A stretch of DNA of 64,000 nt, taken from assembly GCF_000829695.1 (NCBI RefSeq), contig NZ_BBNN01000017.1, positions 186,001 through 250,000 of the forward strand, given 5' to 3'. The notes under the pieces were generated by a model. It was given only the letters and a program-made list of their open reading frames with translations. It was not told the DNA's origin and did no database searches. Origin of the DNA: Streptomyces sp. NBRC 110035 (lineage in GTDB: Bacteria; Actinomycetota; Actinomycetes; Streptomycetales; Streptomycetaceae). The translations under genes were made by a program, and so were the position numbers. The stretch's first letter is position 1, and each line of letters starts with the position of its first letter. This document shows, piece by piece, positions 25,949 to 34,144 of the stretch.

Positions 25949-27847
25949 ATGAGCAACGACGGTGGCGCGACGGACGCCCGGGGCCGCCTGGTCGGCGGCC
26001 GCTACCGGCTGATCGAGCAGATCGGCTCCGGTGGCATGGGCACGGTCTGGCGGGCGCTCGACGAACTCGTCCGGCGTGAGGTCGCCGTGAAGCAGCCGCG
26101 GTTACCGGGTCACCCCGGGGACGAGAGGCACCGGCGGGCCGCCCACCGGCTGCACCGCGAGGCCCGTGCCGCCGCCCGCGTCGACCATCCCGCCGCGGTC
26201 GCCATCCACGACGTCGTGGTCGAGGAGGACGGGACCAAGGAGCCGGAGGGGAGGGACGGCACCAACGGACTCCCCTGGATCGTCATGGAGCTGGTCCGCG
26301 GCGAGTCGCTGCACGAGCTGCTCGAACGCGGTCCGCTGCCGCCCGCCGAGGCCGCCCGCATCGGCCTCGCCGTCCTCGGCGCACTGCGGGCGGCGCACGT
26401 CGTCGGCATCGTGCACCGCGATGTGAAGCCCGCCAACGTCCTGCTCGGACCGCACCGGCGTGTCGTCCTCACCGACTTCGGCATCGCCCACGTCCAGGGC
26501 GAGGAATCCCTCACGGCCAGCGGGGAGTTCATCGGCTCGCTGGAGTTCGTCGCCCCCGAGCGGATGTCCGGCCGCCTCGCCGGCCCCGCCTCCGACCTGT
26601 GGTCCCTGGGTGTTCTGCTGTACGCCGCGGTCGAGGGCTGGTCCCCGTTCCGCCGTACGACGTTGGAGTCCACACTCGCCGCGATCATCACCGAGGACAC
26701 GCCCGAGCCGAAGCAGGCAGGCGGGCTCGAGCCGCTGATCGTGAGGCTGTTGGCGAAGGAGCCCGAGGACCGGCCGGACGCGGAGGCGGCCGCCGCGGAG
26801 CTGGAAGCGGCGACGAGCAGATGGCCGGAACCCGCGTCCACGGCATCCGGGGCGAGGAGCCAGGACGCCTCCGGGATGAGAGAGCTGGCGGACGACGCCG
26901 GGACGGTGCGGCTGGGCGGCTCCGGCGCAGCACGGGTACCGGTACCGGTGTCGGCACCCGCACTCGAGGAGGGCCCACACGTACCGGAGCCGAGACCGGA
27001 GCCGGGGCCCGAGTCAATACCTGAACCGATTCCCAAGCCCGAGCCGGAGTCGGAGTCGATGTCCGAGTCGATCCCGGGGTCCGAGCCGAGGCCCGACGTC
27101 TCCGAGCCCGAGCCCGAGCCCGAGTTCACCCCTGCTCCCGGGACCTCCGGTCCCGGCACCCCAGGCCGCGGTACCCCTGTGCTCCCGCCCCTCGCGCGCC
27201 GTCTTCTCCGTCCCGCCCCGGTGGCGACCCTCGGTGCTCTGCTCGTGGGTGGTGCCTGGTCCGCCGCCACCCTCGTGTCGGACACGGAGGCGGCCACCGA
27301 GCGGACCCCTCCCGCTTCCGCCACCCCGATGTCCACCCCCACGGTCGCCCCCGCCGCGCCCCTCTGGACCGCCCACCGCGAGACCTCCATGGCCGCCGTC
27401 CTCTCCCTCCCGCACGACTACCAGGAGTTCGCCCGGCAAGGCGGTGCGCGCGATCAGCCCAGGATCGTGGTCTACGGGTTCAACGACGGAAACTCCCGGG
27501 ACGGCGTCGACGTCCGCCTCACCCAGTGGGACCGGGCCCCCCGGTCCCCGATGGCCCAGGCGCGACAGGCGCACGCGGACTGGGACGCGTACGAGGGGGA
27601 CGCGCGCACGCAGTACACCCGTACCGACTTCGAGGGGCACGAAGCCGTCCTCGTCGACACGACGTACGGCCCGGACGAGCGGCGCGTCCGGGTCATGCAG
27701 CTGATGATCCTCGTCGAAGGCGGCCGCATGTACGAGCTCCGTGTCGACATGCCCGCCGGCACGCCCAGGGAGAAGGAGGGGACGGCGGTGTTCAAGGGCG
27801 CCCGCGATCGGCTCGAGATCGGAGCGGTCCGGTCGGCAACGCCCTGA
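25949..27847 (+). CDS. receptor-type Ser/Thr protein kinase with a TTA codon (kinase 6 of 6)
   Basis: This 632-residue kinase has intact Lys48, HRD ending at Asp158 and DFG starting at Asp176. The juxtamembrane linker (about 330-400) is a Pro-Glu repeat (PEPRPEPGPESIPEPIPKPE style). A transmembrane helix at about 428-446 leads to a folded external domain ending the protein. Leu52, just after the catalytic lysine, is encoded by TTA (26102-26104), the only TTA codon I found in a gene of this window. Translation should therefore depend on the bldA tRNA and be delayed to late growth. It closes the kinase cluster; an aldehyde dehydrogenase follows after 104 nt. Confidence 0.93.
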   Translation: MSNDGGATDARGRLVGGRYRLIEQIGSGGMGTVWRALDELVRREVAVKQPRLPGHPGDERHRRAAHRLHREARAAARVDHPAAVAIHDVVVEEDGTKEPEGRDGTNGLPWIVMELVRGESLHELLERGPLPPAEAARIGLAVLGALRAAHVVGIVHRDVKPANVLLGPHRRVVLTDFGIAHVQGEESLTASGEFIGSLEFVAPERMSGRLAGPASDLWSLGVLLYAAVEGWSPFRRTTLESTLAAIITEDTPEPKQAGGLEPLIVRLLAKEPEDRPDAEAAAAELEAATSRWPEPASTASGARSQDASGMRELADDAGTVRLGGSGAARVPVPVSAPALEEGPHVPEPRPEPGPESIPEPIPKPEPESESMSESIPGSEPRPDVSEPEPEPEFTPAPGTSGPGTPGRGTPVLPPLARRLLRPAPVATLGALLVGGAWSAATLVSDTEAATERTPPASATPMSTPTVAPAAPLWTAHRETSMAAVLSLPHDYQEFARQGGARDQPRIVVYGFNDGNSRDGVDVRLTQWDRAPRSPMAQARQAHADWDAYEGDARTQYTRTDFEGHEAVLVDTTYGPDERRVRVMQLMILVEGGRMYELRVDMPAGTPREKEGTAVFKGARDRLEIGAVRSATP

Positions 27848-27951
27848 TCAGCGGCTTTGCTGCCAGCTTTCACTGGCGCGGTGTGTGAGCAGTCGGTGAA
27901 TCTGTTACCGACGGGTACACAAAGTGTTCGCGTGGGCATACCCTGCGGCTC

Positions 27952-29565
27952 ATGACGGACGCGCAGACCCGGTACACGACCGGTACCAATCCTCCCGCCG
28001 CCGCCCCGGAGGGCGCCCGCACCGCGGCCGACGTGGTCACACCCGAGCTGGTCGCCCAGCTCACCAAAGGGGTCGTCGGGTCCGGGCTGACCGCCAATCA
28101 CACGCCCTTCACCGGTGAGAAGCTGGCCGACCTGCCCGAGTCGACCCCCGAGGACGTGCGGCGGGCCTTCGAGGCGGCCCGCGCCGCCCAGGCCGTGTGG
28201 GAGCGGACCCCGGTGCGGCAGCGCGCGGGCGTGCTGCTCCGCTTCCACGACCTGCTTCTGGAACGCCAGGCCGAGGTGCTCGACCTGATCCAGCTGGAGA
28301 CCGGCAAGGCCCGCCTGCACGCCCACGAGGAGGTCCAGGGCGTCGCCGTCGCCGCCCGTCACTACGGCCGCAGGGCCGCCGCGTACCTCCGGCCCAAGCG
28401 GCACGCGGGCGCCATGCCGGCCCTCACGAAGGCCGTCGAGCGGCGTCACCCGCGCGGTGTCGTCGGCCAGATCGCCCCCTGGAACTATCCGCTCGAACTG
28501 TCCGTCGGCGACGCGCTCCCGGCGTTCGTCGCGGGCAACGCGGTCGTGATGAAGCCCGACACGGAGACCTGCCTCACCGCCCTGTGGGCCCGTGACCTGC
28601 TGATCGAGGCCGGACTGCCCGCCGACGTCTTCCAGGTCGTGCTCGGCGAGGGACCCGTCGTCGGTCCGGAGGTCGTCAAGCGCGCCGACTACGTCTCCTT
28701 CACCGGCTCCACCCGCACCGGCCGCGAGGTGGCCCAGATCGCCGCCGCCCGGCTGGTCGGGGTGTCCCTGGAGCTCGGCGGCAAGAACGCCATGCTGGTC
28801 CTGGAGGACGCCGACCTGGACAGGGCAGCCGCGGGTGCCGTCCGCGCCTGCTTCTCCTCCGCGGGCCAGCTCTGCATCTCCATCGAGCGGCTGTACGTCC
28901 ACGCGTCGGTCGCCGACGCCTTCCTGGAGCGCTTCGCCGCCCGGACCCGCGCGATCCGCCTCGGCACCTCCCTGGCCTACGGCGCCGACATGGGCTCCCT
29001 GGTCGGCGAACGCCAGCTGGAGGCGGTCACCCGGCACGTGGACGACGCCGTCGCCAAGGGCGCCAAGGTGCTCGCGGGCGGCACGGCACGCCCGGACATC
29101 GGCCCCTACTTCTACGAGCCGACCATCCTCGACGGCGTCGACGAGTCCATGAGCGTCTGCGCGGAGGAGACCTTCGGCCCGGTCGTCTCCGTCTACCGCT
29201 TCGGATCCGACGACGAGGCCGTCGAACGCGCCAACTCCACCCCGTACGGGCTGAACTCCTCGGTCTGGACGAAGAACGCCCGGCGCGGCGGCGAGGTGGC
29301 CGCCCGGCTGCGCACCGGCACGGTGAACATCAACGAGGGGTACGCGCCCGCCTACGGCAGCGTCCAGTCGCCGATGGGCGGCATGAAGGACTCCGGCCTC
29401 GGCCGCCGGCACGGTTCCGAGGGCATCCTCAAGTACACGGAGGCCCAGACCGTCGCCCACCAGAGGCTGTTGCCCATGGCCCCCGCCTTCGGCATGGACG
29501 ACGAGCAGTACGCGGCGTTCATGAGCCGCAGCCTGCGTCTGATGAAGGCGTTCCGTTTCCGCTAG
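27952..29565 (+). CDS. aldehyde dehydrogenase, succinate-semialdehyde type
   Basis: This 537-residue NAD(P)-dependent aldehyde dehydrogenase has catalytic Cys308 (SSAGQLCIS), general base Glu274 (LELGGKN) and the PWNYPLELSVGDALPAFVAGN cofactor region. The sequence looks like the GabD2 group of succinate-semialdehyde dehydrogenases, but the substrate cannot be fixed from sequence alone. A TACCCT hexamer at 27939-27944 lies 7 nt before the ATG, suggesting a leaderless message and a promoter separate from the kinase genes. A GMC oxidoreductase follows after 51 nt, probably in the same transcript: an alcohol oxidiser paired with an aldehyde oxidiser. Confidence 0.93.
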   Translation: MTDAQTRYTTGTNPPAAAPEGARTAADVVTPELVAQLTKGVVGSGLTANHTPFTGEKLADLPESTPEDVRRAFEAARAAQAVWERTPVRQRAGVLLRFHDLLLERQAEVLDLIQLETGKARLHAHEEVQGVAVAARHYGRRAAAYLRPKRHAGAMPALTKAVERRHPRGVVGQIAPWNYPLELSVGDALPAFVAGNAVVMKPDTETCLTALWARDLLIEAGLPADVFQVVLGEGPVVGPEVVKRADYVSFTGSTRTGREVAQIAAARLVGVSLELGGKNAMLVLEDADLDRAAAGAVRACFSSAGQLCISIERLYVHASVADAFLERFAARTRAIRLGTSLAYGADMGSLVGERQLEAVTRHVDDAVAKGAKVLAGGTARPDIGPYFYEPTILDGVDESMSVCAEETFGPVVSVYRFGSDDEAVERANSTPYGLNSSVWTKNARRGGEVAARLRTGTVNINEGYAPAYGSVQSPMGGMKDSGLGRRHGSEGILKYTEAQTVAHQRLLPMAPAFGMDDEQYAAFMSRSLRLMKAFRFR

Positions 29566-29616
29566 CCGACCCCGCGCCGACCGGGCCGGCACCGCAGCTT
29601 TCAACGAGGAGAGCAC

Positions 29617-31494
29617 GTGTCACAGGAGAACTCCGCCCAGGAACGGAACGACGAACGCGAAGACGACACCGCGTCCACCGCCTCCGCCGCCTCCTCCTCC
29701 GCCTCCTCCTCCGCGTACGACTACGACGTCCTCGTCGTCGGCTCGGGCTTCGGCGGCTCCGTCACGGCCCTGCGCCTGACCGAGAAGGGGTACCGCGTCG
29801 GTGTCCTGGAGGCGGGCCGCCGCTTCACCCGCGCGTCCCTCCCGAAGAACTCCTGGGACCTGAAGAACTATCTGTGGGCTCCCGGGCTGGGCATGTACGG
29901 CATCCAGCGCATCCACCTGCTGGGCAACGTCATGGTCCTGGCCGGCGCGGGCGTCGGCGGCGGTTCCCTCAACTACGCCAACACCCTGTACGTACCGCCG
30001 AAACCCTTCTTCGAGGACCCGCAGTGGCGCGACATCACCGACTGGCAGGAGGAGCTGAAGCCGTACTACGACCAGGCGCAGCGCATGCTGGGCGTACGGC
30101 TCAATCCGACGACGACCCCGACCGACGTGCACCTGAAGGCGGCGGCCGAGCGGATGGGTGTGGGAGACACCTTCCACATGGCCCCGGTCGGCGTCTTCTT
30201 CGGCGACGGCGAGGACGCCGGAGGGAAGGCGACGGCGAAGGCGAAGCCGGGGCAGGAGGTGCCCGACCCGTACTTCGGCGGGGCGGGGCCGGCGCGCCGG
30301 GCCTGCGCCGAGTGCGGCGAGTGCATGACGGGCTGCCGGCACGGCGCGAAGAACACCCTCAACGAGAACTACCTGCACCTCGCCGAGAAGACCGGCGCGG
30401 TCGTCCACCCCATGACGACGGCCATGTCGGTGACGGAGGACTCGCAGGGCGGATTCGCCGTCGCCACCCTCCCCACCGACAAGCGCCGCAAGGGCGACGG
30501 CCGGACCTTCCGGGCCCGCCGGGTCGTGCTGGCCGCCGGCACCTACGGCACCCAGACGTTGCTGCACCGCATGAAGGCGAACGGACAACTGCCGCACCTC
30601 TCGGACAGGCTGGGGGAGCTGACCCGGACCAACTCCGAGGCGCTCGTCGGCGCGCAGACCGACGACCGCCGTTATCGCAAGGTGTCCGGTGCGCCCAAGG
30701 CCGACTTCACCCGCGGTGTGGCCATCACGTCGTCCATCCACCCCGACGAGAACACCCACATCGAGCCGGTCCGCTATGGCCGCGGCTCGAACTCGATGGG
30801 CGGCCTCTCGATCCTCCAGGTTCCTTACGCGGGCCGCGAATCGGGCCCGGCCAGGGTCCTGGGCTGGCTGGGCAACGCGGCGAAACACCCCTGGCTGCTG
30901 GTGCGTTCGCTCTCCAACCGGCGCTGGTCGGAACGGACCATCATCGGTCTGGTGATGCAGTCGCTGGACAACTCCCTGACGACGTACCTGAAGCCGTCCG
31001 GCCCGGGGCGCGGGCTGCTCACCGCCCGGCAGGGTCACGGTGCCGCCAACCCCAAGCAGATCAAGGCGGCCACGGAGGGCGCGTCCGCCCTGGCCGCCGA
31101 GATCAACGGTTTCGCCGGCTCCAACATCGGCGAGCTGACGGGCATGCCGCTCACGGCCCACTTCCTGGGAGGCTGCCCCATCGGCTCCGACCGGGAGACC
31201 GGCGTGATCGACCCGTACCACCGGCTCTACGGCCACCCCGGCATCTCCGTCGTGGACGGAGCGGCGGTCTCGGCGAACCTGGGGGTGAACCCGTCCCTGA
31301 CGATCACGGCCCAGGCCGAGCGGGCGATGTCGTACTGGCCCAACAGGGGCGAGCCCGACCGGCGGCCGGAACAGGGCGCGGCCTACGAGCGGCTCCAGCC
31401 GGTCGAGCCCAGGTCCCCGGCGGTCCCGGCGGACGCCTTCGGAGCGTTGAAGCTGCCGTTCCTGGGGATGCCGGCGATGCCGCCGAAGAAGTAG
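29617..31494 (+). CDS. GMC oxidoreductase, cholesterol-oxidase-like, with Cys cluster
   Basis: This 625-residue FAD protein starts at GTG 29617 (AGGAGA upstream). After a Ser/Ala-rich lead comes the Rossmann motif VLVVGSGFGGS (about 38-48). GMC signatures follow, such as GAGVGGGSLNYANTLYVPP and the C-terminal GCPIGSDRETGVIDPYHRLYG and VNPSLTITAQAERAM. Four cysteines, 230, 233, 236 and 240 (CAECGECMTGC), have the spacing of a ferredoxin-type [4Fe-4S] site, as in some ChoD-like proteins. No Tat or Sec signal is visible, so it is probably cytoplasmic. It is paired with the aldehyde dehydrogenase upstream. The natural substrate (sterol or other alcohol) is uncertain. Confidence 0.92.
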   Translation: MSQENSAQERNDEREDDTASTASAASSSASSSAYDYDVLVVGSGFGGSVTALRLTEKGYRVGVLEAGRRFTRASLPKNSWDLKNYLWAPGLGMYGIQRIHLLGNVMVLAGAGVGGGSLNYANTLYVPPKPFFEDPQWRDITDWQEELKPYYDQAQRMLGVRLNPTTTPTDVHLKAAAERMGVGDTFHMAPVGVFFGDGEDAGGKATAKAKPGQEVPDPYFGGAGPARRACAECGECMTGCRHGAKNTLNENYLHLAEKTGAVVHPMTTAMSVTEDSQGGFAVATLPTDKRRKGDGRTFRARRVVLAAGTYGTQTLLHRMKANGQLPHLSDRLGELTRTNSEALVGAQTDDRRYRKVSGAPKADFTRGVAITSSIHPDENTHIEPVRYGRGSNSMGGLSILQVPYAGRESGPARVLGWLGNAAKHPWLLVRSLSNRRWSERTIIGLVMQSLDNSLTTYLKPSGPGRGLLTARQGHGAANPKQIKAATEGASALAAEINGFAGSNIGELTGMPLTAHFLGGCPIGSDRETGVIDPYHRLYGHPGISVVDGAAVSANLGVNPSLTITAQAERAMSYWPNRGEPDRRPEQGAAYERLQPVEPRSPAVPADAFGALKLPFLGMPAMPPKK

Positions 31495-31536
31495 GCCGGC
31501 AAGGGGCGGACGGGAAGGCCGGGAGGGGCGGGAAAG

Positions 31537-31578
31537 GGTGAAGGACCTGCGCCCCCCTCCGAGCGCAGGTCCTTCACC
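31537..31578. terminator. bidirectional terminator between convergent genes
   Basis: A perfect 16-bp inverted repeat (arms 31537-31552 and 31563-31578, 10-nt loop) lies between the GMC oxidoreductase gene and the convergent LAETG protein gene. It can serve both. Confidence 0.9.
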
Positions 31579-31613
31579 TTGCCTGGTCCGGCGTCAACCG
31601 CCGTACGGCGTGC

Positions 31614-32678
31614 TTACGCCACCGAGCCGGCCTTGCGGCGGCGCACCAGGTACACCGCGCCGGTGCCGGCCACGAGGGCGAGACCGCTGACGAAGCTGAT
31701 CATCGGCAGGTCGGAGCCGGCGCCCGTCTCGGCGAGGCTGCCGGTGACCTTCGGGGTGTTGCTGCGGACCGGCTTCTTGTCGGCGACGGGCGCCTTGCCG
31801 CCTTCCTGCGGCCTGGTGCCGTCCGTGTCCGTACCGGCGCCCACGATCTGGAACCTGTACGCCATGGAGCCGTAGTCGGTGCACGCGCCGTCGCTGTCGC
31901 CGTAGATGGTCGCGCCGAGGGTGAAGTCGGCGCCGACCGGGGCGGAGGCCTTCACGTTGAGCCGCATCGGGATGTTGACCTGGTAGTCGGCCTCGAGTTC
32001 GGTGCTGTAGCCGATGTAACCGACCGCGTAGCCGTCCTCGTCGAGGGTGGCCCAGCTCCTGCCGTCCGGGTTCCAGACCTGCAGCTCGATCTGCTTGCTC
32101 TTGAAGAGGTCCGCGCCGTCCGCGCCGGCGGCGGCTCCGGCGAAGTAGTCGAGGTTCTCGAGCGTCGAGTCGGAGTTGTTCACCACGTCCAGCGAGAACT
32201 CGTGCCAGCCACTGCCCGCGACGATCCTGCCGGGCAGGCCGGAGACGCCCACGTCGACCTTGGTGTCCTCGCACACGGACGGCTCGGGTTCCGGAGACTC
32301 CGACTCCTCCGGCGCGGACGTGCTCGGCGCCGGGCTGGTCGGAGAGACGGAGGTGCTCGGAGTCGGCTCCGCCTCGTCCTCGTCCTCGTCCTCGGAGTCG
32401 CTGGGCGTGGGCTCCGGCCCCTCGTCGTTCCCGGGCTCGTCGGTCTCGGTGCCGTCGGTCTCGGTGTCGCCGGGGGTGCCCGGGCCGTCGGTGGGACCGG
32501 TCGTGGCCGGCGGGGCGTCCGTCTCCTCCTCCTCGCTCGCCCCGGGGGCGTCGGTCGAAGTGACGGTCGGCGACGGGCTTGTCGACTCGGTGGCGTAGGC
32601 GGCCGGAGCCGCGAGGAGCGCTGCCGGGACTGTCACTGCTGTCGCGGCGGCGACAGCCATGGCGCGGCGGAGCTTCAT
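31614..32678 (-). CDS. LAETG-anchored surface protein (sortase E substrate)
   Basis: This 354-residue precursor starts at ATG 32678 (GAGG upstream). A signal peptide (about 1-30, VAAATAVTVPAALLAAPAAYA) is followed by a highly acidic Ser/Thr/Pro/Glu stalk of about 110 residues. A beta-rich domain of about 150 residues with two Cys follows (from CEDTKVDVGVSGLPG). The C-terminus has LAETG (315-319), a hydrophobic helix (MISFVSGLALVAGTGAVYLV) and an RRRK tail, which is a complete sorting signal. LAXTG is the motif of Streptomyces class E sortases, which also anchor chaplins. It is likely a cell-wall displayed adhesin or structural protein. No sortase gene is adjacent. Confidence 0.9.
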   Translation of the reverse strand: MKLRRAMAVAAATAVTVPAALLAAPAAYATESTSPSPTVTSTDAPGASEEEETDAPPATTGPTDGPGTPGDTETDGTETDEPGNDEGPEPTPSDSEDEDEDEAEPTPSTSVSPTSPAPSTSAPEESESPEPEPSVCEDTKVDVGVSGLPGRIVAGSGWHEFSLDVVNNSDSTLENLDYFAGAAAGADGADLFKSKQIELQVWNPDGRSWATLDEDGYAVGYIGYSTELEADYQVNIPMRLNVKASAPVGADFTLGATIYGDSDGACTDYGSMAYRFQIVGAGTDTDGTRPQEGGKAPVADKKPVRSNTPKVTGSLAETGAGSDLPMISFVSGLALVAGTGAVYLVRRRKAGSVA

Positions 32679-32825
32679 GAAGACCTCAGGAAGTCGGGTG
32701 TACCGCCGGTTGCGGCACGCGTCGGGTGGAGGCCTCCGCGGTGGGGCGCGGGAGTGGCCCGTGGTTCCGGTGCGTTTGATCACCGAACCCTGCGAAGGGT
32801 TGTCCCGGGCCTGACATAATTTTTA

Positions 32826-32841
32826 TGTGATGTGGATCACT
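32826..32841 (-). promoter_or_regulatory. CRP-like site upstream of the LAETG gene
   Basis: TGTGATGTGGATCACT fits the classical TGTGA-N6-TCACA pattern at 9 of 10 core positions. It lies next to an AT-rich patch (CATAATTTTTATG) that is probably the promoter of the surface-protein gene. A Crp homologue is known in Streptomyces; binding here is inference. Confidence 0.4.
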
Positions 32842-33474
32842 TGAGGGGTGTGGTCCGCTCGGGCGCCCGTGCGACCTGGGCAGGGAGGTGCGCGGAGCCG
32901 ATGAGGGCTGCGGCAGGGTCTCCCGTACCTGGCGCGAACTCCGTCGCCCGGCAGAGGAAGGGCCCCGCCGGCCGGAGTCGCGGGGCCCTTCCTGCGTCAG
33001 CACCGGCGTCAGGGAAGCGCCGGTGCCGGAGCGGCACCAAGGGGGCGGCGCCGCTGGTCTCGAACGGCCATGGACGGTCATGAGCGGAGACTGTTTTGAG
33101 TGTCGATCGTCTGCCGTCTGGTGTGGTTCTGCTCGTCCGATGGTGATTCCGACCGGACCGGGGCCTGGCCCGCCGGTCGGCTCCGGGCGTCCCCGGAGCC
33201 GACCGTTCTACCGGGTGACCGGGCTGCTGTCCCCTGCCGTCCGGTCACCGGTCCGGAGCGAGGTCCCACGACGCACGGCACGAGCCGCACGTCTCCTCGC
33301 TCCGGCGAGCCACGCGTGGTTCTGTCGGGCCCGCCCCTGGCTGACACGGACACCGGTACCAACGGCGCGATCCCGGTCCCGGTCACGCACCGTACGGGTG
33401 AGAAGGGACGCGTACGTCTGTAAGGGGTGCGTACGTCTGTACCGGAACGGGGGTTCGGCGCCGGCGGCCGGGAG
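32842..33474. other. gene-free stretch between surface protein and chorismate mutase
   Basis: No frame has convincing coding character. It contains the strong hairpin at 32956-32992 and two copies of GCGTACGTCTGTA (33410-33422 and 33429-33441). A short RNA ending at the hairpin is possible. Confidence 0.5.
32956..32992. terminator. orphan strong hairpin
   Basis: A perfect 13-bp inverted repeat (GGAAGGGCCCCGC and complement, 11-nt loop) stands about 480 nt from the nearest gene end (chorismate mutase on the minus strand). It either ends a long 3' UTR or an unannotated short transcript. Confidence 0.7.
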
Positions 33475-33804
33475 TCAGATCCTGCCGCGGCACAGCTCCA
33501 GCAGGGTCATCGCGAGCGTGGTGCCGGGCTTGCCCAGGGCATCCCTGTAGTGGCCGAGGACCTCCATCTCCCGGGAGAGGTTCACCCGCCGGCCGCCGGA
33601 GGTGATCCGTTCCTGCTGGATGACGACCGACACGGCCATCCGCTCCTGGACCAGGCCGATGATCCGATCGTCGAGCGCGTCGATCCGCTCGCGCGCGCCG
33701 GTGATCACACCGGCGGCCTCGGCGGTGCGGGCGCCGGTCTTCTCGGTGCTCGCGGCTTCGGTGGTGACCGTGGTCGCCGTGGTGGCTGTGGTGGTTGTCG
33801 TCAT
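33475..33804 (-). CDS. chorismate mutase, AroQ type
   Basis: This 109-residue protein starts at ATG 33804 with GAGGAG 8 nt upstream. A Thr/Ala-rich N-terminus of about 35 residues precedes the helical AroQ core: RERIDALDDRIIGLVQERMAVSVVIQQERITSGG and the final MTLLELCRGRI helix. AroQ dimers convert chorismate to prephenate, the first step to Phe and Tyr. The conserved Arg and Lys/Gln positions of the family are visible in part. The gene stands alone, antisense to guaA, and its leader contains a Phe/Tyr-rich peptide and a hairpin, suggesting attenuation control. Confidence 0.9.
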   Translation of the reverse strand: MTTTTTATTATTVTTEAASTEKTGARTAEAAGVITGARERIDALDDRIIGLVQERMAVSVVIQQERITSGGRRVNLSREMEVLGHYRDALGKPGTTLAMTLLELCRGRI

Positions 33805-33860
33805 GTCGGGGCTCCTCGTCGGACGGTGCGGAGTGCCCGGGTACATGGTCCGAAAACGTC

Positions 33861-33893
33861 AGGCGCCCCGGACCTTGTCGGCCCGGGGCGCCT
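33861..33893 (-). terminator. attenuator hairpin in chorismate mutase leader
   Basis: On the minus strand AGGCGCCCCGG (33893-33883) pairs perfectly with CCGGGGCGCCT (33871-33861), and the transcript then reads GACGTTTTCGG. It begins 21 nt after the leader-peptide stop and ends 56 nt before the chorismate mutase ATG, the layout of a transcription attenuator. Confidence 0.75.
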
Positions 33894-33914
33894 GGGAAGG
33901 TGCTCGTCAGTGAC

Positions 33915-33986
33915 TCAAGCAGCACGACCATGGCAGCCGGTGGGCCGGTTGCCATAGGTAAAGAGGAAGGTCGGGTGCGTGAGCAT
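33915..33986 (-). CDS. Phe/Tyr-rich leader peptide of chorismate mutase
   Basis: A 23-codon frame from ATG 33986 to TGA 33915 encodes a peptide with the core HPTFLFTYG (residues 4-12): two Phe and one Tyr among five residues. It precedes the attenuator hairpin. Ribosome stalling at these codons when Phe/Tyr-tRNA is scarce would favour read-through into chorismate mutase, as in pheA leaders of other bacteria. The start codon coincides with the predicted transcription start, so the leader is probably leaderless. Confidence 0.65.
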   Translation of the reverse strand: MLTHPTFLFTYGNRPTGCHGRAA

Positions 33987-33992
33987 GGGCCC

Positions 33993-34021
33993 AGTATGCC
34001 GCGCGGTCCCCGGCCGGCCAA
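33993..34021 (-). promoter_or_regulatory. promoter of the chorismate mutase leader
   Basis: On the minus strand TTGGCC (34021-34016), a 17-nt spacer and CATACT (33998-33993) form a vegetative-type promoter. The leader ATG begins 7 nt after the -10 hexamer. Confidence 0.6.
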
Positions 34022-34144
34022 CACGGGTCGCATGCTGAGACGGGCTCCACCGCGCGGGCACCGGGAGTGAGGGAGAGGGCGGGCACGCGCCTCCCGGTAG
34101 AATCGGAAGGCACCAGATCCCGCCCCACCGCCGGAAGGCACCTC

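Noticed and set aside
27472-29616. Long open frame on the minus strand opposite the aldehyde dehydrogenase (over 700 codons)
   Set aside because: A shadow of a high-GC gene: no domain signal, composition dominated by Gly/Val/Asp/Arg, and the plus-strand gene has intact catalytic motifs.
33078-33386. 102-codon minus-strand frame downstream of chorismate mutase
   Set aside because: Random-looking composition, no ribosome site and no homologue recognised.
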